A stretch of DNA of 64,000 nucleotides from Rostratula benghalensis. Taxonomy: Eukaryota; Chordata; Aves; Charadriiformes; Rostratulidae. The notes beneath the pieces are model-generated. The model was given only the letters and a program-made list of their open reading frames with translations. It had not been told where the DNA came from and did no database searches. The position numbers were made by a program, and so were the translations under genes. Within the stretch, counting starts at the first letter, position 1, and each line of letters starts with the position of its first letter. Shown in pieces: positions 37,001 through 46,910 of the stretch. Where the stretch lies: NCBI GenBank assembly GCA_013399305.1, contig VXAI01000139.1, positions 1,376,539-1,440,538 on the forward strand. The letters run 5' to 3'.

Positions 37001-37589
37001 CATCTAGCACTAAGCAAGGTCACTGAAACCCAAGCATCATATGGAGGCCAAAAAGAGGAGCACTGGGAAAGGTGAGGAGCAGAGCAGATGCAAAGAGGAT
37101 TGTCCAGAGGGATGAGGAAGAATATGATCCTTCTTAAAACAGTAACAGGTCTGTTATGTTCATAGTACTTTAGTGGTATCCTGGCTTTCAAACACCTTTT
37201 GTTAACTGAATCTGTGCTGACATGTGCCCTAGGAAAGCTCTCAGGAAAATGAAAAGATGGTTTTCAGAGCTTTCAGCCCTGTAAATACAGTCATCCTGCA
37301 TTTTCCTTCTGAAAATGATAGTAGTTCAGTAGTTTCAATAAATCACAGTGACACTCAAATTATTTCTTTCAGCAAAGTAAGATGAGTTTGACAGAAGATA
37401 TTAATTACTGAGATCTATCTTTGTGTCAAACACATAATCAACAAAGAAATCTGATTCTGACAAGTGAAAGTGGAAACCATTTCCAAAATGTTCCTCCTGA
37501 AAGCCACCTTCTTTCAGGGGTAGGTTCTGAGTGTTGCTTCCACTCTATGTTTCTCAACTTATGAGCAATACCAAGATGTAGTGAAGCTG
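31097..37589. other. Unannotated non-coding DNA
   Basis: No gene or named repeat was recognised in 6.5 kb. Seen directly: repeated GAATTTTAGG words at 31418-31450, a GACAGGCAGCCTAGGCAGCC duplication near 32320, and an 11-bp tandem duplication at 36983-37004. The longest open frames (31468-31869 minus, 133 codons; 32986-33345 plus, 119 codons) have no family resemblance and overlap other frames. Confidence 0.55.
36983..37004 (+). repeat. 11-base tandem duplication
   Basis: TAGTTCCCATC occurs twice head to tail without interruption. It is a simple small duplication. Confidence 0.9.
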
Positions 37590-39333
37590 TGCAAGGACAA
37601 TGTTGGCCAACTGATGATGATGTGGGCACCTTAGTGGTGGAAGACACAGAGAAGGCGGGGCCACTGAATGCCTTCTTAGCTTTGGTTTTCACTGCTAAAA
37701 CTGTCCCTCATGAATCCCAGGCCCTGGAAACAAGGGGGAAAGTCTGGAGAGAGGAAGATTTTCCCTCTGTAGAGGAGGACTGGATTAGAGACGACTTGGC
37801 CAAACTAGACATCCATAAGTCCATGGGCCCTGATAGGATGCACCCACGAGTGCTGAGGGAACTGGCCGATGTTATTGCGGGATCTCTCTCCATAATTTTT
37901 GAAAGGTCATGAAGGACTGGAGAGGTGCCTGAGGACTGGAGAAAGGCAAATATCACTCCAGTCTACAAAAAGGGCATGAAGGAGGACCTGGGGCTACAGG
38001 CCAATTACTCTCACCTCTGTCCCTGGGAAGGTAATAGAGTGACTTTTTCTAGATATCATCTCCAAACATGTTAAACAACAGGAAGTTATTGGAAGCAGTC
38101 AGCATAGATTTACCAAAGGTAAATCATGCTTGACCAGTCTGATAGCCTTTTATGATGTTATAACTGGATGGCTGGATGAGGGGAGAGCAGCAGATGTCAT
38201 CTACCTTGACTTCACCAAGGCTTTTGACACTGTCTCCCATAACATCCTCATTAGGAGACTGAGGAAGTGTGGGCTGGCCAAGGGGGTAGTGAAGTGGATC
38301 AAGAGCTAGCTGTAAGACAAGACCCAGAAGGTTGTAATTAATGGAGCAGGGTCAAGTTGTAGGCTTGCAACTAGCGGTGTCTCCCAAGGGTCAATACTTG
38401 GTCTAGTCTCTTCAAGATATTCGATGACCTGGATGAGAGGACCGAGTGTATCCGCAGTAAGGTTGCTGATGATACCAAACTAGGAGGGCTGACTGAAACT
38501 CCAGAAGGCTGTGTCACTGTCCAGTGTGACCTGGACAGGCTGGAGAGCTGAGCAGAGAAGAACCTTATGAGGTTCAACAAGTCCAAGTGTAGGGTCCTGC
38601 ACCTGGGGAGGAAGAATGCCAGGCACCAATATAGATTAAGGGTGGACCTGCTGGAAAGCAATTCTGAGGAGAAGGATGTGGGGGTCCTGGTAGATAGTAA
38701 ACTGTCCATGAGCCAGCAATGTGCCCTTGTCACCCAGAGGGCCAAGGGAATTCTGGCCTATGTAGGGAAGAGTGGCCAGTAGGTCGAGGGAGGTCATTCT
38801 CCCCCTTTGTTCTGCACTGGTGAAGCCACAACTGGAATACTGCATCCAGTTCTGGGCTCCCCAGTTCAAGAGAGACAGGGAACTACTGGAGAGAGTCCAG
38901 TGTAGGGCAACAAAGATGATTAAGGGAGGAGGACAGGTTGAGAGAGCTGGGACTCTTTAGCCCGGAGAAGAGAAGGCTGAGGGGAGACCTTATTAATGCC
39001 CCTTATCAAAGTATCTGAAGGGTGTGTTGAAGGAGGATGGAGCCGAATTCTTTTCAGTGGTTCCCAGTGACAGGATAAGGGACAATGGGCACAAGCTGGA
39101 ACACAGGAGGTTCCATGCAAATATGAGAAAAGGCTTCTTTCTGGTGAGGGTGACAGAGCACTGGAACAGGCTGCCCAGGAAGGTTGTGGGGTCCCCTTCT
39201 CTGGAGAACTTCAAGATCCGCCTAGATGCAGTCCTGAGTAACGCGGTCTGGGCAATCCTGTTTTAGCAGGGGAGTTGGACTGGATGATCTCTAGAGCTCC
39301 CTTCCAACTCTGACAATTCCATGATACTATGAC
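37590..39333 (+). mobile_element. CR1 LINE, longest copy (about 1.74 kb), 5'-truncated
   Basis: The copy begins within the ORF2 linker before the reverse transcriptase and runs through the polymerase domain, ORF2 C-terminus, 3' UTR (GTTGGACTGGATGATCTC, then CTCCCTTCC) and a tail ending CCATGATACTATGA. The 5' boundary is judged from where CR1-like protein similarity starts and may be off by tens of bases. Its 3' part is nearly the same as the CR1 at 28721-29390. Confidence 0.95.
37610..39266 (+). pseudogene. CR1 ORF2 pseudogene with broken reverse transcriptase
   Basis: ORF2 of CR1 encodes the endonuclease/reverse transcriptase that copies the element's RNA; only the part from the linker onward is here. 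Seen in order: [38 protein letters not shown], then a TGA at 37910-37912 where the family has Trp. RKANITPVYKKGMKED follows, then a frameshift near 37993. Next are [20 protein letters not shown] and motif [14 protein letters not shown] (catalytic Asp codon 38208-38210), then a stop shortly after (WIKS*). Motif C is VADDTKLGG (gtt gct gat gat at 38462-38473), in another frame. The thumb region and C-terminus continue to 39266 ([25 protein letters not shown]). A 17-base deletion near 38931, relative to the copy at 28721, shifts the frame again. Both polymerase aspartate motifs survive, but the reading frame does not. Confidence 0.93.
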
Positions 39334-39411
39334 GATTAAGGCGCACAGAAGCATGGTGAGAGCCACAGGCCATTTCAGCAAGTGTCAAGGATCACAGCCA
39401 CCCCACTGAAT

Positions 39412-39437
39412 TTTAAGATGTACATTTAAGATGTACA
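39412..39437 (+). repeat. 13-base tandem duplication
   Basis: TTTAAGATGTACA occurs twice in tandem, followed by a partial third copy (TTTAAGAT at 39441). It lies about 80 bases downstream of the CR1 3' end. Confidence 0.9.
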
Positions 39438-42203
39438 TGATTTAAGATCACAGCACTGTCTGTGTCATCAATTCGTTTGCCAATCTAATATATGAATTTT
39501 TCTCATGCTGAGAAAATCATCTATGATGAATATTTTACAGGTCACCTCTTTAGCTGCAGAAATGGGAGTCAGAAAGAGGGGAGCTGCTTTCAATAAACCC
39601 AGGATACTAACTCTGATGGAGCATTTCAATTAGCTATTTATTTTGGTTTTCCTTTTGGCACTCCCATGTCACTGGAGAGACAGCCAAGACATCCGGAGGT
39701 TAGTTCCTGGAAAAATTCACGTTGCAGCTGTGTACCACTAGCTTCCAGCAGGCTGGAAGTCAGCACTGCAATCGCAAAGTGATTAATGCGGCTCTTGGGT
39801 ATGTCCAGTTCTGAAATCCTAATGGAGTTTGCTCGGAGAGGGCGAATTGCACACAGCTACACTCAGTTGTGTTTAATCAATGCCAGGGAGAACTCTGGAT
39901 GGCATTTCCCGAACCCTGTCTCCACTAATTGACTATACATCTTGATATGAAGTTTTGGCAAGAATTTGATATTAGAAGTTATAAGGTAAATGTTTGCAAC
40001 AGAGTTGCCATATATCCTGAACCCAAATGAGTCACCTGTGTGTCTTCCTGATGCCTCAGGGTGGAAAGCCAGAGTACAACTAGTAAATAAATTGCTTTCT
40101 ACATGTGCCTTCCAGTCTGCTTCCTTTGAATGAGCAACGGACATGAAACACAGCTGTGAACCTATGCCACAATTTTTCATTTGATTTGTGATTTTATCCA
40201 AAGCAATGGTCTTCTCGAAGCTGGCTTCATCACAGTTTAAAGTGTTCAACAGAATATTAACTGTATTAACTATTGCTAGTGCAACTTGTCAGGTTTTCAT
40301 AGTTAGAACTGCTTGTAGTTCTTCTGCATTGAGGGCTAGCCACATGCTGCTCGGACTCATTCCGCTTCCTCACAGATTTATATTTAAGTGGTGTCATCTG
40401 TCAGGAGGAGGGCTAAGTTAACTTGCTGAAAAAGCAAAGAGTTTTCCTTTCATAGAATGAAATTGCAAGTCTCTTTCAATCTCTGGCTGTTCCACCAGTG
40501 TGGACATCTGGTTTACGGCGCTGCCTGATTTGCAGCTCTCTGAGATCAGATTTAGCCCTAAGAGTTTCTTGAGCTAATGCAGGTAGAAATGTAACTGAAG
40601 AAAATGCAATGGAAAGGAAATGTGATTGGAAAGGAAAATGCAAAGTAATGGTTGCTAATGAGAGCAGTAGTTATGGATGACAGGTGATTTGGTACGTAAC
40701 ACGATTGAGCTAAAACAGTGACATGGGGATTGGTGTCCAGAGGCAGCAAAGGTCAGAGGGATGTACCCACCTCCAGATGCAAATGTGCCATGCGCTACAC
40801 CTAAAGCTAGGCTTGTGCAGAATCACTTTCCCTCTGGTGAGGCTGTGGTCTAGGAAGTGAGGTTGCTAACCTGAGAGAAGAAATGACAACCTGATTCTGA
40901 AGCTGAAGCTGTTGGCTCCAGGGATTCACTGCCTTGGTGATTTTTGTTTTTCATTGTTTATTAAGATTACAGTGAGTTGGCACCAAAACCATGAGGTCAG
41001 GAGTCCCAAAATAAGAAAATAAATACACTTCACTTCTACTGTGAAAAAAAATATCTGCAAGTACGCTTTTCTGTGAGAACAGATGGTTCCATCATTTCTG
41101 GTTCTGCACAATGTTTTGTTTTGGTAGGATACAGACCTTATCTCAGTCACCCTTGTTTTTCTTAAGAAGCTTTTGTTTTATGTCAGTTTTCACCATTATC
41201 ACATCTCTGGGTGCATTAGAACCCAACTCTTTTACCACAACAAAGAGAAATCAGCCTTACCTTATTTTCATGATTTCTTAAAATACTTATGGTTTTCATT
41301 CCAATTTTCAATGAAATAGCATCATTTCCCACACCTAGAAATTCTTGTCAGCTCTCATTTTAAAGCATTGGGCCAAGGGACACAATTTAAAGTGTTACAT
41401 AAATAACTTGCGTGCACTGCCTACACTGAAAGATGATGGATTACATGTACTTCCTTCTCTCATCTTTGTCTTGTAGACTGTCTTGTTTGAAGGACAGTCA
41501 AGTAAGGGCTGAAATGTGCTTCAGATAGACTTAAATAGCTTTTTTGCTTTTTCTCCTTCCTGACCAGGGGGATTTAACTTGCAATGTTTAGCACAGAACC
41601 ATACCCTCCATTTGGTACAGCTTCAAGAGCACAATAATTACATGAATAAATCACCAATATATGCTTAGTGTTTGTGGAAATGAAGATTATAAAGCACTGG
41701 AGAACTGCAAGCACTAGCAGCCATAGAAGACAGTGCTGGAAAGTAGTTTGTCTCTAAAGTTACCTCCTTAAGGAAGAGATTTAATTATGATTATAATATT
41801 CCTATTCTTTTGTCTCTATGGGGACCAAAACTTTGGAAATGGGTCTGAGCAGTGTTACAGGCAGACAAATCCAGAAATTTCCCCAAATACAAAAACCTGC
41901 AGTATTGAAGGCATCACCTTCCAGAGAGAAGAGCGTGGAAGATAATTTTTTTACCCATCTCAGGCACCTTTGGATCTTGACCTTTAAAAATATTCCAGTT
42001 TTAGATTCCTGTGGAAAGCAAAGGAGGTTAAAATGTCTAAGAGGTGTTTATGTCTGCTACGTACAGTCATTGTTTTTCTTTCTGTCGTCTTGAAGCTAGC
42101 CCAAATTTAGAGCCAGATACACTATACAACAAATTCGTTTTGATTGCTTAATATGGGATGCAGAAACCTGTAAGCTTGACCCTCTTTCTGCTTCTCCTTT
42201 CCT

Positions 42204-42261
42204 TGTCCCAGATATAAGCATGGCAATACTCAGTATTGCTATGCTCACGTATTTGTGGATG
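42204..42261 (+). ncRNA. Possible miRNA-like hairpin
   Basis: Arms 42217-42229 (AGCATGGCAATAC) and 42233-42245 (GTATTGCTATGCT) pair over 13 positions with one G-U wobble and a TCA loop. The helix continues after a 1x3 internal loop with CAGATAT (42209-42215) against GTATTTG (42249-42255), and after one bulged base with a few more pairs out to about 42204/42261. That gives roughly 25 pairs, close to pre-miRNA size. The wobbles favour the plus strand as the folding strand. The 3-base terminal loop is small for a Dicer substrate. Expression is unknown, so this is only a candidate. Confidence 0.25.
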
Positions 42262-44461
42262 CTGCCTCCCAGCTGTGTCCATACAGGACATTACCAAAGA
42301 GCTCTGCAGAAAACTTTGTGGTATGTGTACAGACATTCAGTCTTTGGGGCTTTGTTTTTTTGGCTTGACATACATTAAAGCAAGAAGGAGCTCAGCTGCT
42401 GAGGAGTGGTAAATTTGTTACAGAGAGTTGTTGAGATTAAATACATCACTTCATCATCCTTGAAGGTTTTTGGAAAGGTTCCACATCTCTCCCACATTTC
42501 TTGAGGGAGTCCCCACAAAAGGATCTCCTGCAGTTCATTCCAGCACTAACCAAGAACTGAGGGGCAGGGCAAGAAGAACGATAGCTGATAAGGCACAATA
42601 GATCATAAATGAGATTCCTGGAGGGGTTTTAGACAGTCTTTGAGTGTAAAAATTGAGTCACACCAAACGTGGAGTGCAACTGGCCTATCAGTATGAGATT
42701 ACCTTACTAAGACAAGCTTGTTATCCAGGTGAGAGTGTATAGTGTTCAAGTAAAACATTTCATAAATGAGAGGAAGTGCTTAACATTATACCACCAGGCT
42801 CGCTGTTTTCTTTCTGTGATAAATGCCAATGCTGAAAGGCAAACAAGAAACAAAATCTATTCTATTCTTCAAAATTTTGGATAATAGAGGTTCCAAACTG
42901 TTTAAATTTGGAACCACACACATGCTAAAAAGACATCAGACCCAGTATAAAATATTTTATAAATATACTTCAATACGACTCATTCGTTTTTCTTTGATTA
43001 AAGTAACAACCAATCTCTTGTGACATTTTCAAAACGAAATGGGACAACCTCAATAAGTCATTTACTTTTTTTCTATCTAATAATAGTTTGAAAACAGTAT
43101 CCTAAGAAGCAGTTCACTTTCAATGAAACTGCAAGGAAAATGTCTTCTGTCTAAAACATTTCAGCCAGCTCTGGGATTGAAAACATCCTGGGTTAACATT
43201 TATTTTACAGTCAGATCTATTTCCTGGCAAGACCACCTGGCTGGTGAATACCAGGGGATAAAACCAACATATACAAGGCTCAAGATACAGGTTTCTGTCA
43301 CAAATAAATCATTGTCCCAGCAGTACCTAAATGGAAAGTGGGAGAGGAGAGACTGTAAGGTTTTGATCATGTGGATTTATTACAATTCAAGTCATGCAAC
43401 ATATGAAAAATGTTCTCAGGGAACAATAATTCACTTTACTTTGGACTGGATAGACTGGGAAATATGGCATCTTGACTTAGTTTTCAGAACTGGTATTTCA
43501 TATGCATGGGGAATGTGAAATTTCCTGTGTAGGTATGGAATGAAGCTGTAGAGGAGAGGAGAAAAAATCTGAGGCCTAACCAAATTTTTCAGAGTGATTA
43601 GTGACACCAGATTGATAATGGAATCTTACTTTCTGAATTAATACTTTTCTAATCTAGAAATTTCTGTGTCTCTTTGATGTCTCATCAAAACCGAGCACCC
43701 AAAAAGTGAGAAATACATCCTAATTTAGTAAGTCTTACTTTGTGATTACTTCTAGACCCTCTTTAGAAGACAAAGCATACAATACCAATAGTTCTCTGGG
43801 TAAGAAGAGATTGTATATTTGTAAGCAATCTAGCAGTTGTCAACACTGGATAGCAAGAACAGTAGAAAAAAAAATAATAAATATGATGTGTTCATAAGAC
43901 TTTTTTGGCATCTTGGTTTGCCATTTTCAGACATCTCATTCTGAGACCCTTTGTATATTGTCCAGAAGTGGACTTCATCAACTTTATTAGCATGGTGTCA
44001 AGTGACATCAAGTGGTCATTTGAAGAAATCATTTGTGTCTTCCCTTCCCAGCAGTGGCCTTAGGCTACTCTGCAGACCCCCAAAGGCTGAGATGCACAGA
44101 AATACAGTAAGAGCTCAGTACTGATCCATCCTACTGCATTAAAACCAAACATTCATAAAAGTGTCCACCCTGTGCACATGATTTGTGCAGTCCATGAAAG
44201 ACTACAGTTTTCCCATGATTCCACTGAACCAAATATTTGGGAAACAAATTCTTGAAGTTTCTCTACTTCCTCAACTAGCTATATTTACTGCTATCAGCCA
44301 ATACATTCCTAAATACATTGAAACAGAGCTTGTTTCAATAAACTTCATATTCTAACCTTAACAAATTCAGCTGACCTTTAATGTTCATTTCACAAGCATC
44401 TGAAAACTTTTGCGAAATGCAGGTGGGCCGTGGAGTATGACTGAAATCACAGGCTTGCTAG

Positions 44462-44578
44462 ATTTAGTGACCCAGAGCAACCTGCTCTGCAAGACCCTGC
44501 TTGAGCATGACTGTGGCACGAGACAGTCTCCAGGCATCCCTTCTGGTCTTATCTATTCCATGAGCCTGTGATTCTGTT
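44462..44578 (+). mobile_element. Ancient CR1 3' end fragment
   Basis: GAGCAACCTGCTCTGC and GACCCTGCTTGAGCA correspond to the conserved CR1 3' segment 'CAACCTGCTCTAG...GGCCCTGCTTTAGCA'. Then TCTCCAGGCATCCCTTCTGG corresponds to 'TCTCCAGAGGTCCCTTCC', and the end GAGCCTGTGATTCTGT matches the tail. Divergence is high, so it is an old insertion. The body upstream is not recognisable. Confidence 0.7.
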
Positions 44579-45649
44579 TGACTGCATTTTGAAAACACTT
44601 TTGTGTGTTGGTTTGTTGGAGTTTTGTTTTTTTTTTTCCTTAGAACTTCACTATCCTCACAATCTGCTATAATGTAATTATCTAGTATAAAAACAGTCTT
44701 TCACAAAACTTTCAACTACCGTAGTTCCAAGAGTTGCTGTGTTAAAAAATTCCAAATCTACAATAATCTGCCCAGCTCTGAGGGAAGAGACACCAGTACT
44801 TGAAACCTTGCTGTCTAGACCTGTTTTGGATTCCTATCAGGTCTGATGTATTGCCAATGAGATTCTGTGCATGTTTTTCAGGAAGGCTGAAGGCAATGTA
44901 AATGCTATAAATTCAACTCGGTTACTCTTTTATGTGGTTCTTGCTGTCTCAAAGCCTCAGAGTTCTGGTGACAATTAATTACAGCAATTTTTAAGTTTTC
45001 ATCTCTACTTTTAACAAGTACATTAGGTTTACTAAACCTAGTACCTAGGTTAATGTCATTTTATCCTTTCCCTGGCTTCTGTTGTGATGCTGTAGTGGGA
45101 TTACGCAGTTTCAATTGGTTTTCATTTGTTTGGGTTGTACTGTTAAATATGTAATAGCACAGAAATAAACTGTGTACTAAAAATCCTGTTAAGTTGTGAA
45201 TCAATATTGTTTATAGCACCTGTTGTATTCCTGATCTGAATTTTCCTCAGCATTCAATTAAGTCATGTTATAATCTTTTGAGGTGTAACTGTTAGACAGG
45301 ACACATCCCTCTATCTTTTGTGTTTTTCTTTTAAATAAAGAGCTACCTTGTCTAGGAAGTAGGAATATTGACATGCTTAGGCAGCGTTTCTTGTTCCATA
45401 ATGTTCATGTCTACCACAGATTTCCTGTATGTATGATCATTATAAAGAAAAGAAGACAGAAGTTTCCTGTAACTTTGGAAAAAAATATTGACAGTTTTTA
45501 CTGCTCTCTGGTAATGGAATAGCTCCAGATCTATACAACTAATTTATTTCTGTGTTACTACACAAGACTTGCTATAGCACATCACTTCCAGGACCTTTGA
45601 AAGGGGCCCTCAAGCGAGAGGGATAGAGACAAACTCTAATGCTCATATA
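44579..45649. other. Unannotated non-coding DNA
   Basis: About 1.1 kb between two CR1 pieces. The only structured item is the pair of overlapping small hairpins at 45024-45051. Confidence 0.6.
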
Positions 45650-46910
45650 GTATCACAGTATCACAGAATCACAGACTATCAGGGATTGGAAGGGACCTTG
45701 AGAGATCATCTAGTCCAATCCCCCTGCCACAGCAGGAACACCTAGATCAGGTCACACAGGAACGCGTCCAGACGGGTTTTGAATGTCTCCAGAGAAGGAG
45801 ACTCCACCACCTCTCTGGGCAGCCCCTTCCAGTGTTCTGTTACCCTCACCGTGAAGAAGTTTTTCCTCCTATTTAAGCGGAACCTCCTGTGTTCCAACTT
45901 GTACCCATTGCCCCTTGTCCTATCATAGGCCATCACTGAGAAGAGCCTGGCTCCATCCTCCTGACACTCACCCTTTACATATTTATAAACATTCATGAGG
46001 TCACCCCTCAGTCTCCTCCAAGCTAAAGAGACCCAGCTCCCTCAGCCTTTCCTCATATGGGGGATGCTCCACTCCCTTCATCATCTTTGTGGCTCTACGC
46101 TGGACTCTCTCCAGCAGTTCCCTGTCCTTGCACTGAGGGGCCCAGAACTGGACACAGTATTCCAGATGGGGTCTCACCAAGGCAGAGTAGAGGAGGAGGA
46201 GAACCTCTCTTGACCTACTGACCACAGCCCTTCTAATACACCCCAGGATGCCATTGGCCTTCCTGGCCACCAGGGCACAGTGCTGGCTCATGGTCATCCT
46301 CCTGGCTACCAGGACCCCCAGGTCTCTTTCCCCATCACTGCTCTCCAACAGTGCAGTACCCAACTTGGACTGATACTTGCAGTTCTTCTTGCCCAGATGA
46401 AGGACTCTACACTTGTCCTTGTTACATTTCATTAAATTTCTCTCTGCCCAGCTCTCCAGCCCGTCCAGATCTCTCGGGATGGCAGCGCGGCCTTCTGGTG
46501 TGTCAGCCACTCCTCCCAGTTTTGTGTTGTGCTGATCATGCACTCCATTCCCTCATCCAAGTCATTGATGAATACATTAAATAGTACTGGTCCCAGTACT
46601 GATCCCTGAGGGACTCCACTAGGTACAGGCATCCAACTCGACTCCATCCCATTGACCACCACTTTCTGGTTTCTATCCTTCAGCCAATTCTTGATCCACC
46701 TCATTCCTGATTGTCCAGGCCACACTTCCTCAGTTTAGCCACGAGGATGCTGTGGGAGACCGTGTCAAATGCTTTACTGAAGTCAAGATAGATGACATCT
46801 ACTGCTCTACCATCATCCATCCACCTGGTTATGTCTTCGTAAAAGGCTACCAAGTTGGTCAAGCATGACTTCCCCTTGGTGAAGCCATGTTGACTGCCTC
46901 TATCTTTTCG
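45650..46910 (-). mobile_element. CR1 LINE, 5'-truncated (about 1.26 kb)
   Basis: The plus strand starts with two TATCACAG units, then AGAATCACAGACTATCAGGG and ATTGGAAGGGACCTTGAGAG, the complement of a CR1 3' UTR and tail. It proceeds 5' through the ORF2 C-terminus, thumb and reverse transcriptase up to the segment before motif A, ending around 46910. Confidence 0.95.
45742..46905 (-). pseudogene. CR1 ORF2 pseudogene, catalytic motif C lost
   Basis: From the 5' side on the minus strand: [20 protein letters not shown], then motif [14 protein letters not shown] (catalytic Asp codon complementary to 46782-46784). [20 protein letters not shown] follows. At the next motif the frame reads [12 protein letters not shown], where a Phe-Ala-Asp-Asp motif is expected. 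About nine or ten bases around 46531-46540 are missing, which removes the aspartate pair and shifts the frame. The thumb and C-terminal region follow at 46001-46543 ([20 protein letters not shown], then [20 protein letters not shown]), and after one more frameshift near 46000 the C-terminus at 45742-45996 ([20 protein letters not shown]). It is inactive. Confidence 0.92.

Larger units (their letters stand above)
39334..44461. other. Unannotated non-coding DNA
   Basis: No gene or named interspersed repeat was recognised in 5.1 kb. It holds a 13-base tandem duplication (39412-39437), the strong hairpin at 42204-42261 and a 9-bp hairpin at 44317-44339. The open frames at 39863-40249 (minus, 128 codons) and 43123-43518 (plus, 131 codons) show no recognisable domain, signal peptide or membrane segment. 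Confidence 0.55.

Noticed and set aside
44317..44339. Perfect hairpin ATTGAAACA/TGTTTCAAT
   Set aside because: Nine-base stem, within chance expectation, no extension.
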